DNA of 64,000 nt from Mytilus trossulus (Eukaryota; Mollusca; Bivalvia; Mytilida; Mytilidae), in the NCBI RefSeq assembly GCF_036588685.1, contig NC_086381.1:69075436-69139435 (forward strand), given 5' to 3'. The notes beneath the pieces are model-generated. The model saw only the letters and a program-made list of their open reading frames with translations. It was not told where the DNA came from and did no database searches. Position numbers and translations under genes: made by a program. This document shows, piece by piece, positions 33,579-46,639 of this stretch (its first letter is position 1; each line of letters begins with the position of its first letter).

Positions 33579-35319
33579 TATTTGAAAGCCAAAACATCAT
33601 TACCAATAATCCAACTAGAAACAAGTATCCCATCTTGTTATGAACAGTATCTTGTAGATACATATGGTAAATCGGTTCAAACTGCAATATTTACTTTTTA
33701 AATCAAACAACTGTACTGATATTTTTCAAACGTTAAAAAAAATACAATTTTTATTTTAATTTATTTATTTATTGCATAACCGATGAGCTGACATGATGTT
33801 ACAATCAATACTTCTGCATGGGAAACACAGCATTTGGTTTTCTACATATATTTCTTAATTTAGATAATACTGCCTTTCATTTTGTAAGCACAAAGAGGCA
33901 TATATTCGTTTAAAGAATGAAGCCGATCACCAGATTTATAATTATTGTAGTAACACTTTACCAAGACATTTGGAAGAGCTTATATTTGGTGCATGAAAAT
34001 TCTGAGAAAAAAAATTTAAGATTATAACTTAAATATGAATAAGATGAGATGAAGCCTTCATACACTGTCAATGGGATAACAAACAGAAATATAAAATCTG
34101 AACATTTCATCTAGTCAGAGGTCAATAAATTATCTTTGCGAGGAAAGTGTCTTTTCCGCCTCAACAATTTAGAAGAGAATGAAATGAAAATGGACTACCA
34201 ATATATAACACCAAGACTCAGGTTGTTTTAGAACATAAAACTTCAAAAAGCAAAATTCTTTCACGAAGACCATATTTTGTTACGAGTAGACTTAAAGAGA
34301 ATTAAGATTAATTAAAGCAATATTTCTAATAATAAAATAATAATTTCAAAAATCCATTTAAAATTACTCTTTTTAAGTTGTCTACCAATAATGCAGTTGA
34401 AAAGACAAATATTTGAAAGCCAAAACATCATTACCAAAAATCCAACTGGAAACCAGTATCCCATCTTGTTATTTACAGTATCTGGTAGAAACATATGGTA
34501 AATCGGTTCAAACTGCAATATTTACTTTTTAAATCAAACAAACTGTATCAATATTTTTCAAACGTTGAAAAAATACATTTTTTACTTTTTTTTTTTATTT
34601 ATTGCATAACCGATGAGCTGACATGGTGTTACAATCAATACTTCTGCATAGGAAACACAGCATTTGGTTTCTTACATAAATTTCTTAATTTACATAATAC
34701 TGCCTTTAAGTTTTTTAAGCACAAATAGGCATGTTTTCGTTTAAAGAGCGAAGCCGATCACCAGATTTATAATTATTGTAGAAATCACATCGTTACACAA
34801 GCACAATCTAGCTTCAGGTGATAGTTCAGCATTAAAAAAATTAAGATTATGCAACATTTTACCAAGACATTTGGAAGAGTTAATATTTGGTGCATGAACA
34901 TTCCGAAAAAAAGAAAGATTATAAGATCTTATAACTTAAATATGAATAAAATGAGATGTAGCCTTCATACACTGTCAATGGGATAACAAATAAAAATATA
35001 AAAAATCTGAACATTTCATCTAGTCAGAGGTCAATAAATTATTTTTGCGAGGAAAGTGTCTTTTCCGCCTCAACAATTTAGAAGAGAATGAAATAAAAAT
35101 GGACTACCAAATATATAACATCAAGACTCAGGTTGTTTTAGAACATAAAACTTCAAAAAGCAAAATTCTTTCACGAAAACCATATTTTGTTACGAGTAGA
35201 CTTAAAGAGAATTAAGAATAATTCAAGCAATATTTCTAATAATAAAATATTAATTTTAAAAATTCCATTTGAAAATACTCTTTTTAAGGTGTTTATTAAT
35301 ATTGCAGTTGAATATACAT
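33579..35319. repeat. Tandem duplication of about 830 bp
   Basis: Copy A 33579-34410 and copy B 34412-35319 both start TTTGAAAGCCAAAACATCATTACC and end TTGCAGTTGAA. B has about 75 extra bases near 34785-34860. It lies just 3' of the membrane glycoprotein gene. On the minus strand a short frame (IYHMFLPDTVNNKMGYWF) is shared by both but lacks support as an exon. Confidence 0.88.
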
Positions 35320-36030
35320 CATATTCCAATTTTTACAATCTATCAATTCTAAACAAGACAACAAGAGAGCGAAATCAGACGAAATTTTCAAAATAAACGT
35401 TCAATAACTGAATTTGCAACGTGTTCTATCTACTCGTCATCATACACTATAATAAACCAAAAAAAATATCCTTGTCAAATCATGAATCTTCTTTTTAATG
35501 GAAAGTTGTAACATAATGGAAATTTGTTGACCATCTAGCTAAATGATTCTTTTTTTTTTTTTGGGGGGGGGGGGTGTAGTGGTCGCTGGATTGGTTGCTA
35601 GCTTGACGTCGTTAGAATTTTGTACCAATCTTTGGTCTGGATGAACCCGACGAGGAAAAGCATCTTTGATCTAAGGCATTTGACACAATGTAGGAGCAAT
35701 GGTCAATATGTCTCATAGAATGGTTCAAATACCACCGAGGGAAGGACAAAATATTACTACCGCATTGGTAGATCCAACTTTGTTTCAAACAACCCCCTAG
35801 GTCACATCGAATGAGGATACTTAAAATAAAAAGAAATATACGGAGTTCCGAAGGAGAAAATTATAAATCCTTTCAATGACAAACAAAAAACACTAAAGAT
35901 AACAGGCATACAACAGTGTCCACGAGTCGTGCATGTTAATACACTGCTAGTTTAATCATTTTTGACGACGAAAAATCACAGTTGTTATGATTCGACTGTC
36001 GTACAAGTGAGAGGATTAGCACTATAAAAC
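35320..36030. other. Intergenic, no gene recognised
   Basis: AT-rich apart from a T10G10 run near 35553-35575. Short frames only. Confidence 0.45.
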
Positions 36031-36033
36031 CAG

Positions 36034-36270
36034 CTTCAATCCATCATTTTTTACATTTTGAAAATGCCTGTACCAAGTCAGGAATATGACAGTCCTTGTC
36101 CATTCGATTTTGATGCGTTTTGCCATTTGATTTTGCCATGTCATTATGCACTTTCCGATTGGATTTCCTCCGAGTTCAGTATTTTCGTGATTATACTTTT
36201 TAAACATGGTAATGCCCAAAAACATCATGCGTTGTGTTATAGTTCTGTACACGAGAAAGGCATCACTCAA
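36034..36270 (+). repeat. RT-element-associated repeat fragment
   Basis: AAATGCCTGTACCAAGTCAG then ATATGACAGTCCTTGTCC and CATTCGATTTTGATGCGTTT. I recall this as the 3' part of a high-copy bivalve retroelement. The open frame across it is incidental. Confidence 0.55.
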
Positions 36271-36699
36271 CTCTAGAAAACGATATTAATCTTTGTAATT
36301 TGGAATCCTATTTAGTCATACCAATTTCTAGGCCTTCATGATGTAAGAGGTAGTAAACGATATCACGTATAGAAAATTGATCGTAAATGGTTATTCAAAT
36401 AAATCTAACAAAAAACGGCTTCGATAAAACTTTTTGTATATAAATAATGGAAATTCGTTGTCAATTTGATTTGATTTCAAATATTTGCTTAACATTGAAA
36501 TTATATGTCTAAAAGTGCAAAGCATATGTAATAGTGAAATTATGCCATTTTGTGCTATTCAGTTCTTTTAATTTATTTGATATACAAAGTAACCCAGAAC
36601 AAAACTAATATTTGAATTGGTATATGATAAGCAAATCATCATTCTGAGTATTAAATTGACCTTTTTTTCATTCGTCCTTAACTGTTTTACAAACACCAT

Positions 36700-38262
36700 A
36701 TTGATGTGGTCTATGGTGTCATTTATGACGACAGATTTGTTCCAGTTGTTGCTATAGTCCCTACCTCTCTTCCTCGATAGTGTCATTTATGACGACAGAT
36801 TTGTTCTAGTTGTTGCTATAGTCCATACCTCTCTTCCTCGATAGTGACATTTATGACGACAGATTTGTTCTAGTTGTTGCTATAGTCCCTACCTCTCTCC
36901 CTCGATAGTGACATTGATGACGACAGATTTGTTCTAGTCGTTGCTATAGTCCCTACCTCTCTTCCTCGATAGTGACATTTATGACGACAGATTTGTTCCA
37001 GTTGTTGCTATAGTCCCTACCTCTCTTCCTCGATAGTGACATTTATGACGACAGATTTGTTCTAGTTGTTGCTATAGTCCCTACCTGTCTTCCTCGATAG
37101 TGACATTTATGACGACGGATTTCTTCCAGTTGTTGCTATAGTCCCTACCTCTCTTCCTCGATAGTGACATTTATGACGACGGATTTGTTCCAGTTGTTGC
37201 TACATTCCCTACCTCTCTTCCTCGATAGTGACATTGATGACGACGGATTTGTTCCAGTTGTTGCTACATTCCCTACCTGTCTTCCTCGATAGTGACATTT
37301 ATGACGACAGATTTGTTCCAGTTGTTGCTACATTCCCTACCTCTCTTACTCGATAGTGACATTTATGACGACAGATTTGTTCCAGTTGTTGCTACATTCC
37401 CTACCTCTCTTCCTCGATAGTGACATTGATGACGACGGATTTGTTCCAGTTGTTGCTACATTCCATACCTCTCTTCCTCGATAGTGACATTGATGACGAC
37501 AGATTTGTTCCAGTTCTTGCTACATTCCCTACCTCTCTTCCTCGATAGTGACATTAATTACGACGGTTTTGTTTCAGTTGTTGCTACATTCCCTACCTGT
37601 CTTCCTCGATAGTGACATTTATGACGACAGATTTGTTCCAGTTGTTGCTACATTCCCTACCTGTCTTCCTCGATAGTGACATTTATGACGACGGATTTGT
37701 TCCAGTTGTTGCTACATTCCATACCTTTCTTCCTCGATAGTGACATTTATGACGACAGATTTGTTCCAGTTGTTGCTACATTCCCTACCTGTCTTCCTCG
37801 ATAGTGACATTTATAACGACGGATTTGTTCCAGTTGTTGCTACATTCCCTACCTCTCTTCCTCGATAGTGACATTTATGACGACAGATTTGTTCCAGTTG
37901 TTGCTACATTCCCTACCTGTCTTCCTCGATAGTGACATTTATGACGACGGATTTGTTCCAGTTGTTGCTACATTCCCTACCTGTCTTCCTCGATAGTGAC
38001 ATTTATGACGACAGCTTTGTTCCAGTTGTTGCTACATTTCATACCTCTCTTCCTCGATAGTGACATTTATGACGACGGATTTGTTCCAGTTGTTGCTACA
38101 TTCCCTACCTGTCTTCCTCGATAGTGACATTTATGAGGACGGATTTGTTCCAGTTGTTGCTACATTCCATACCTCTCTTCCTCGATAGTGACATTGATGA
38201 CGACGGATTTGTTCCAGTTGTTGCTATATTCCCTACCTGTCTTCCTCTATAGTGACATCAAA
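36700..38262. repeat. 64-bp satellite, about 24 units
   Basis: Unit: CGATAGTGACATTTATGACG, ACAGATTTGTTCCAGTTGTT, GCTACATTCCCTACCTCTCT, TCCT. CGATAG occurs at 36775, 36839 and so on every 64 bp to 38250. The first six or seven units read GCTATAGTCC where later ones read GCTACATTCC. The edges are clean. Confidence 0.95.
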
Positions 38263-38269
38263 TGATGAA

Positions 38270-39355
38270 TTTGATCATTGAATTTCTATTTGGTACACCA
38301 TTAGATCGGGTTTATCTGATTTTAATTTGCCATTGTCCATTATAGGTGTGTTTGGTTTTGGACTATTATACTGATAGTATAATAACCCCATGATTGGTGT
38401 CCATTCGTGTCGTTTCAATGATTGTTGGTATCATACTTAGTATTGGAGTGTCGTCGAGTTATTGACCAACCGATAATGACAAATAATGAAATTTAGTTTA
38501 CGATTTTGTTTAGTCAAACCCTGCATTTGATATGTATCAATTAGGTTTTCTTTCACCAAAAAAATCCGCATGTGTTTTGTCACGGATTTGTTTAAATAAG
38601 AAAACATATATTTCTTTAACAAACATGTTATACAAATTTTATTTCGCTCATTTGTGTTTTTTTTTTTTTTTTTATCATTTATCATTTATTGTTATTTAAT
38701 TTTCATCAGGAAAGTTCAAGTTACCGACACGTTTCCCGTTGTAATTAACAGCAGACACAGATTTAAATGCAATAGTCAACTGTCAAGCTAACACCAACAA
38801 AATGAAAAATTCTTAACAATTAACATCAAAACTATACAAAGTTACAAAATACTTAATATGTTTTGTACATCATATAGCATTAAAAGAATACTTAGCATTG
38901 ATGTTGCTAGAAACAACAAACAAGAAACCATAATTTTAAGAATTTGGACAGCGACTTTATCAGCTAAGGAATTTTTAACATAAAGATTTTCTTTAACGAA
39001 ACTTACTAATTTATAAACATCTTGTTATCACCGAATACCAGTAACTAGTGTTCAAGTAAACCATTCCGGTACTCAAGTACTGAAAGCAAGGCTAGTTAGC
39101 TACGTTTAACCCAAGTGATCTTCAACATGTTCAATTCAATTAGCGACTAACAATTGTGTATTTGTTTATCATTGAATGTCAACTGTGTCGTATTCTAATT
39201 TAATAAAATAACTAATGAAAACTCCGACAGCAGGGAATTAATATGTAAGCTCTGTTCAAAAATAGTTTGATTTTGTCGTTAAAAGAGCATGTTTGATGGA
39301 TTGATTGTTGGTTGGCTATTTTTAAAACGGTAATAAATATCCTTTTCTAGATTGA
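38270..39355. other. Intergenic, no gene recognised
   Basis: Starts with a 20-bp inverted pair near 38350-38390 (TATACTGATAGTATAATAA). The rest is AT-rich and unremarkable; a T18 run lies near 38658-38676. Confidence 0.45.
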
Positions 39356-40510
39356 GATATTTCGGTTTTACATGGGAAACTCCACACTAAAATTTACGAT
39401 TTTTCGTTCCCTATTGTTAAATTTCCTTTTTTGGATGGGGATGTTCTTTTGTCACCATCTTACGGAGTTTAATATATTTCACAAGTCGTTCGCTATGCCC
39501 GTGATTGTTGTGACGTTTTGAATTAAACGGACGTAATCTGTGTATTACTGGTAAATTATTTAGCGAGGGATTTATCGTTGCCACAAATTAAAAACTTTTA
39601 GTTAATTTTACCATAGATGTAAAGATTTGGTTTTGAAGTTTGGTTGTACTTGTAGAAAAAATATTTCAAGCGGGGTGGGACATCCTCCTTTATACAGATA
39701 TGCTTTTTACCGTGCCCGGAAATTTAGAAAGTTAACGATCCTGGTAAACTTATCGAACCTTTAAATAAACTTATTCTAAAGGGTTACCAATTCAGTACTG
39801 TAATTAGATCATTGAATATTGTTTTTATTTGTATTATAATTGATTTTGTTATCAATAAATTAAAAGCAAACTAAATATTATTGTTATATAATATAAACTA
39901 TCTGTCGATACCTGTACCATGGGACAATGTCAGGGTTTTCTCTGACTGTTTATGACGTCTTTTACTTAATCCATGTTGGATGTGTACTGATTGATAATTA
40001 GTCTTAGAGGCATGCCTTTATAATTAGTTTGTAGTGGCTTTGAACAAGCTTTCATTAACTTCGAATACTGTCAGATCTGAACTAAGTGTCTTTTTGTTGT
40101 TTGAATATACCCGGCCACGTCCACTCTGTGTAGTATTTCTATTTATATTCATTTGAGCCTTTTTCAATGATAGCTCGCTGTGACACCACTGTTCTAGGTA
40201 AGAGGAGGGTTGGGATCACGCTAATATGTTTAACGGTTAACCCCACCACATTCTGTATGTATGTGCCTGTCCGAAGTCAGAAGCCTGTAATTCAGTGGTT
40301 GTTGTTTATTGATGAGTTACATATTTGTTTTTCGTTATTTTTTGTACATAAATTAGGCCGTTAGTTTTCTCGTTTTAATCATTTTACATTTGTCATTTTG
40401 GGACCTTTTAGAGCTGACTATGCGTTATGGGCTTTGCTCATTGTTGAAGGCCATAAGGTGACCTATAGTTGTTGAAATCATACCACATCTTCTTTTTCAT
40501 ATATGCAAAT
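39356..40510 (+). pseudogene. RT relic of a second family with its 3' UTR
   Basis: Broken frames recover KIYDFSFPIVKFPF-like, YGV-YISQVVRYARDCCDV, LCITGKL and RKFRK...DPGKLIEPLNKLI, GYQFS. This is the thumb-side part of RTs related to the 1.8-kb relic but clearly diverged. 39900-40510 is its untranslated tail, with GTTTAACCCCACCACATTC TGTATGTATGTGCCTG and the ATCATACCACATCTTCTT end shared with 8.9, 55.0, 59.3 and 63.4 kb. This ties those SINE-like tails to this element. Confidence 0.78.
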
Positions 40511-41831
40511 TAGCAAAATATAAAGCGTATTCAGATTTCAGGAATACTAGTAGTTATATAATTTGTTACATCCGATCCCAAAACTGCAGTGGTTATCCAT
40601 GTGATTTATATAATGCGTCCTCTGGTTATCGAACTATGAAGAAGCTGACTCTGTCAATAGTCCCAAGGACTAAATACTCATAGAGATAATAATTACGAAC
40701 CATATAAAGAAATTAACCAAATTACAAGTTCCATATGTAGATTTAATGCAAATCAATCATTAGGCGATATAAAAACCCATCAACCAGCAACAGAATGATT
40801 GAAAACATTCTAATATCAAATGGGTTGTCATGCTTTCAAACCACTCAGTAAAAGACGATTAATCCATAAATGCATGTTTTAAAAACAGCTAGATTATTGT
40901 GGGGAGTATGTTATGCATAAATGAACTCTGTGTCTTTTCTGCTTACTTTAATGTTAGTGTTAGGTTCACACATATGATCACATATCATCTATTTTTTTTC
41001 TCTTTCAAATCGCTTTATCTAAACTTAGAACATACTCACCCCTTCTCGTCCAATGAAAAGTCAGTTTTTTAACCTCTAATTTTCATAGTACATGGTTTTT
41101 CATGCACTATGAAACGCTATACATGAATGACTTTTCATTGTCAGCTAATTATGAAAGTGAACTCTTAACAACTGCACAAACGAAGTGTAGAATTCCCTGA
41201 GGCATTTTCCATAGGGGAAAAGTCTACTGATTAAAGGTGAAAGAGCAATGATTAAAACAAAACAGTTTAAATTTTTCAAATGTTAATACATTTTCTAATG
41301 GTACACATATATAGAATAAACAAAAAACAGTTGGGGTAAGGATATAGGTAAAACAGTATTTATTTAATTTATATATTTGAGGATTTTTTTCTTTTTCTTT
41401 CAAGAAAACAATGCCAGACTGCTGATATGTAAAGCAAAGGGGTGTTTGTTCAGAGAAGCACAATACATGTAAATTCATCAATGAAAAGTAAGCATTTAAT
41501 GTTGAATGGTCTTAATTTAAATATTTATACAAATATATATATTTATATTTCAAAAAGGGAATTTATATAATATTGTGTTGCTTTTCAAAATAAAAATATC
41601 TCAATATGAATAAGTATTAAATTTTACCTGAAGCAGGTGAAAAACAATTTATCCACTTGGTCCTGACAAACTATGTCAGAGCTATATCATTCCATCCATT
41701 GAAATGATGATTACCTATGTTTTTATATTTAGTTCTTTGTAAAAAGTGAACTCTTATTTAGGTTTGAATATATTACAATGGGAAAGGATAATTTTGTAAG
41801 GTCACTCGAAAGTGTGAATATGTTCTAAATT

Positions 41832-41928
41832 GGTCAGACAATACTTGGTCATGTTTTATGAAGATTTAAGCCCTCGGCTTCGCCTTGGGCTTAAATCTTC
41901 ATAAAACATGGCCAAGTATAGTCTAACC
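41832..41928. mobile_element. Hairpin element with GC-rich loop
   Basis: Arms 41832-41873 and 41887-41928 are near-perfect inverted copies (GGTCAGACAATACTTGG ... GATTTAAGCCC); the loop is TCGGCTTCGCCTT. Confidence 0.88.
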
Positions 41929-42949
41929 TATAAATTGATTTTCTCATTTTAATTAAAACTAGTTATAATAGGCGTACAGAACTACAAGGCTGGTATCCTT
42001 GGTGAGTTTTTATTAAGTGTAAGTGGTGTTTGTCACATACTAGACTTCAAATATACTGATTGATTGATTGATTGTTGGTTGCTTTACGCCGCATTAGCAC
42101 TAAAAGGCTATATCGCAGCGATCAAATATACTATACATTGTTTTGTCAGACACAAATATACTATAAATTGTTTTGTCAGACACAAATATACAAATGTTAA
42201 TTCTTTCAATCGGAGTATGAGGAGTCTTATACACAAGCTATTCATACAGATCTGTTTAATCTCATGTTACAAAGTAAGCAGATTTAATCAGGGAGAGCAG
42301 TCATATGATGAAATGCTTTTAAAAGGTGCAAGAGTATTCTAACAGTTCTTTGTCATAGCTGGCACTATCCTAAAGATAACCTTAGCTGAGTTAGGTTCCT
42401 TTTGGTCATATGGATTAAAATGCTTTACTTCAATGATTTTCATTTTTTTTTAGGTTTGAATATTCCTGATGGAGGTTATTCCAGACGAGCACTTTACGAA
42501 CACCAAAATAATAAAACGGTATTTCTTATTTTCTGTGCAAATGGCATTCATATGCTTAATAAGGATTGTCTTTTTTATCTTTTTTTAATTTTACATATAA
42601 AGCATTTAACATGTTTGACATGTTCTACAATGATCACCAGTCCTTCAGCTTTACCAAAAATACCCAAATATTCTACATATTTTGAAAGTTACACTCATGC
42701 ATAGGAACTATTTTGTGTTAAATATGTACTACTTTCTGGTATGTGCTTTCTAGCCGGGCTTGAATTAGTGGTGTTACACCATAATACAAGCAGATTCCAC
42801 TTTGTATGTAAAATAGTAAATACGAAACCAAGACTGTAGAAGAAGAAATGTAATGGAAAGTAAATACGAACCAAGCACGGTAGGCAGAGAAATGTAATGG
42901 AAGTGCAGGTCAATAGTATCGGAAACATGCCGCTGAAAGCGTCATTTTC

Positions 42950-43515
42950 CAAAAATCTAAAGACATGGTTAGATTCAGCATATTGAAGACCCCCCCCTCA
43001 TATTAAATTTTTGTTGAAATCAAACTAAGTTTAATTTAATTTTGGACCCCGATTTGGACCAACTTGAAGACCGGGCCCATAATCAAAAATCAAAGTACAT
43101 GTTTAGATTCAGCATATCAAAGAACCCCAAGAATTCATTTTTTGTTAAAATCAAACTAAGTTAAATTTTGGACCCTTTGAACCTTAATGTAGACCAATTT
43201 GTAACAGGACCAAAAATTAAGAATCTTATTACACGGTTAGATTTGGCATATCGAAGAACCCCAATAATTCATTTTTTGAAGAAAATCAAACAAAGTTTAA
43301 TTTTGGACCCTTTTGGCCCCAATTCCTAAACTGTTAGGACCAAAACTCCCAAAATCAATCCCTACCTTCCTTTTGTGGTCATAAACCTTATGTTTAAATT
43401 TCATAGATTTCTATTTAGTTATACTAAAGTTACAGTGCGAACACCAAATGTCTTCGGACGAAGACGAAGATGACGATGACGCCAACGTCATACCAATATA
43501 TGACCAAAAAATATC
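42950..43515 (-). repeat. High-copy bivalve repeat (GACGACGACG / TTTTGGACC family), reverse copy
   Basis: Three internal iterations of 'TTAGATTCAGCATATCAAAG AACCCCAA...AAATCAAACTAAGTTTAATTTTGGACC', then ATAAACCTTATGTTTAAATT, then a GACGAAGACGAAGATGACGA trinucleotide block and ACGTCATACCAATAT. The reverse-oriented relative is at 48540-49030. Confidence 0.75.
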
Positions 43516-45480
43516 ATTTTTTTCGGTCGTATAAAAACTAAACATTAACCCTACAACCATGCAAATGAGGTCAAGGTAGGATGAACCAGGCCAAGCAGGC
43601 ATGTGCTGCTAAAGATTCTTCCATACAACAAATATAGTTGACCTATTGCTTATATAGTTTAAGAAACGACAGACCAAAACACAAAAATTTAACACTGAGC
43701 AATGAACTGTGAAAATGAGGTCATGGTCAAACTAAACCTGTGCAACTAACATAAAGATCATAAAATATTTCCAAACACCAAATATAGTTTACCTATTGCA
43801 TATGTCATTAAAAAAAGGACCAAAACTCAAATACTTAACTTTGACCAATGAACCATGAAAATGAGGTCAAGGTGAGATGACACCTGTCAGTTGGACATGT
43901 ACAGTACACACAGAGAGTATGTAATCTCATACTCCCTACACTGTGTAAAAACTTGGTGTCACACCAGGAAAATTCCAGCAACACTCTACAAATTTTGGGA
44001 AGAAATTGGGAGAAACTTGGAGTAATTCAAGCTTTGTAAAATGCTTTTAGGGGTAAAAGGGTATTTTATTTGTTTTTATCAAATTTTATTGGGGATATTT
44101 TACTGTTTTATCTAAATTTAAATTGGGGATATTTTACCGTTTTTTTTTCAAATTTAAATTGGAAATATCTGACTTTTTAAAAAGAGACTGGGTATTTTAT
44201 GTTTTCACTGTTTTTAGCATGTGAAGCTCTGTAACATGCGTTTAACAGGAAAATATGGTATTTTATTTTATTTTATCAATCCATTTGGAAATGGGGGACA
44301 AAGGGAATATTTTACATTTAAGACTTAAATATTAAGTTGTACAGGAGACTTGTAAAAATGTTAAGCCCCCAAGTCAAATCAAAGACTTAAAAACTGGTAC
44401 TCCGAAAGGAAAAGATAAGTGACCTACTGTGGTTATTTGTCTTGGTGAACTGGCACCTTAAAGTCCAGCTAACCCACAGGCCAGCTGGCTAGTACAAGCA
44501 TACAGGTCTTTTAAATACCATTTGGCATTTTTAAACTTTGACATTTTTCATTTGGCTTTTTGCTTTATGTGTTTTGAACTATTTAGATTTTTATACCATT
44601 TGGCATTTTTTCATCAACACACCCAAAACACTTAAAAATTGAGAGTTAAATATACACTTTTGGCATTCATAATGTTTAACAACCAAGGTAGCATTCTATT
44701 TAAAAAAAAATACATTACACAATTTGGCTTTCTGTAAATTTGGCTGTTAATCTTTTGTACGAATGCTATGATAACCATTATGTGTAGAAAATAAGACTAC
44801 ATTTCTAAAAGTGGCTCAGGATCATATATTTAGGCTTGGTATCTAAATTTCCTTCATATTTCTAAAATTTAAGTTCTTTCATATCTGGTACATCTTATAA
44901 TATCGTATTCATCTACTAACCCAATTTTCTCATAGGGACTTAACACGAGGCATAAGGGGTATTATAGGTGGTTAAGGGTGTCATGAAAGGGTGAATGAAC
45001 AAGAAAGGGAGGGAGACAAATACATTGATGCAGAGGGTGAGGGTATATGAATGTAATTGGAATTTAGAGAGGGAGGACATCTGTGAGAGAATGTGATTTC
45101 ATAGTATATATAAGGGTAGGATGTACTAGTCTAATGGAAGTGCACTTTTTCTAACTGTCTCATGTAGTTTGTTACCTTCATCAATCTAATAACTTTAAAT
45201 ATTGAAATTGCTGCCGTCTAAAATTTAACAGGTTAACAACCTTTCTTGTTACTGTTTATGTGCTACTTATATATAAACATTGTAGCACAGTTACTAGATA
45301 GAGTTGCAGCTTTTCATCAGTTTTAGCAGCAGCTAAGTGTATCCTGTCTATTTCGGATTGACCAGGTTGTGGGACTCAAACGTGTTTTCTTTGATTATGG
45401 AGAATTTTTCTTTTCTTCCCATTAGCTGATAAGTTTCTATTCTAATCATTTACAGGCTGACCAAACAAAATTTTGCACAA
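43516..45480. other. Intergenic repeat remnants, no gene
   Basis: 43560-43900 iterates ATGAGGTCAAGG and ACCAAATATAGTTTACCTATTGC with a period of about 125 bp, the flank of the preceding repeat. 44040-44340 iterates GGGGATATTTTAC, and 44520-44770 iterates TTTGGCATTTTT. 44940-45120 is purine-rich. No coding frame was found. Confidence 0.5.
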
Positions 45481-45494
45481 ATTTGATAACAGCT

Positions 45495-45655
45495 AGGATA
45501 GTTCACAAGGAAGCTATTAAACTAAGAGTTCCAAATGGTGAGGTTGAAATCATCCCTTCGTAAATTTTATGGATGCCATCACGAGTTGGTTGATCGTTAT
45601 GGAATAACCGTTTCACAAATGATATCGGATATGTTCTTTGCGTTGTAACTATAAT
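45495..45655 (+). pseudogene. RT relic fragment, fourth copy
   Basis: TTCACAAGGAAGCTATTAAAC...GAAATCATCCCTTCGTAAAT TTTATGG...CACGAGTTGG, equivalent to 2675-2815. It joins directly to a copy of the TTTTGGTCCTAACAGTTTAGG repeat. Confidence 0.78.
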
Positions 45656-46114
45656 CTTTGGGGTTGTGGTCCTAACAGTTTAGGAATTAGGGCCCAAAAA
45701 GCATTTTTATTGGTTCCAGACAATAACTTGTGGAACATTGTATGGGTCTCTCTGAAATTATACCACAAGTTTCCATACCACAAAGGGATGGTTAGTATTG
45801 GATTTAGAGGATAAAGACTCAAAGTATTTAGGAATTAGAGGGAAAACAATGATTTCCTAGTCAATAACTTATTAACGTTCATAATGCTATGTTTGGACTA
45901 CCTCCCTCAAACTGCTTTTAAATCATGTATAAGGAAATGTTGTATTGTCTTGAGGCGATTAGCTGTCAATTCATATTTAGAAAAAAAGGACAAATTTACT
46001 GAACTCAGACGAAAATTCAAAACAGAAAGTCCTTAATCAAATGGCAATGGTGGATTGAACCTTGCTGTATAGCTAGCTAAATCTCTCACTCGTATGATAG
46101 TCACATCAAATTCC

Positions 46115-46295
46115 ATTTATAAGTATATAAGATATCATATAAACTTTATGAGATATCTTATATAACATTAAAGATAATTTATATAATAGTATATGAGATA
46201 TCTTATAAAAATGAAATTATATAAGATATCTTATATCTTATATTAAAGGAAATATCTAATATCTTATATATTATAGAAGATATCTTGAACTTCTT
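46115..46295. repeat. AT-rich cluster of AAGATATCTTATAT palindromes
   Basis: At least seven copies of ATAAGATATCTTATA or its half appear in 170 bp, in both orientations, and can fold into several hairpins. Confidence 0.75.
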
Positions 46296-46534
46296 TCTTG
46301 TCATAAAGTTAGGGTAACTCACTGTTTACCATTAGTGTTATTTTTATGTACAATGTTAAAGCAGTGCTGTGATGAGAATTTTTGTAAACATATATCATAT
46401 TCTTTTGACTTATTCATATTTAAGACAAAGAGTTATTAAACCTGTTCTATGGATAGAACTGACTTAATCAATTATAGCGGTAGAACTGACCAAATCAATT
46501 CTAATCAATGAAATGTTTTAGCCGTAGAACTGTT

Positions 46535-46610
46535 CTAAGATCTAGGTAGAACTGTATACACTGTTCTAAGATCTAGGTAGAACTGTATACACTGTTCTAA
46601 GGTAGAACTG
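46535..46610. repeat. Short tandem repeat TAGGTAGAACTGTATACACTGTTCTAAGATC
   Basis: A 31-bp unit is present about twice, with a partial third. Related GTTCTA/TAGAAC inverted motifs start at 46440. Confidence 0.75.
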
Positions 46611-46639
46611 TCAGGATCAGTTTCAGTTTTCCTCTTAAA

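Noticed and set aside
36568..36786. 72-aa minus-strand frame entering the 64-bp satellite
   Set aside because: It overlaps the first satellite units; 64 bp is not a multiple of three and no family resemblance was found.
42455..42520. Possible exon GLNIPDGGYSRRALYEHQNN
   Set aside because: It has an acceptor-like TTTTTTTAG and a GTATTT donor, but no partner exon was found, and the words look like a dispersed repeat I half remember.
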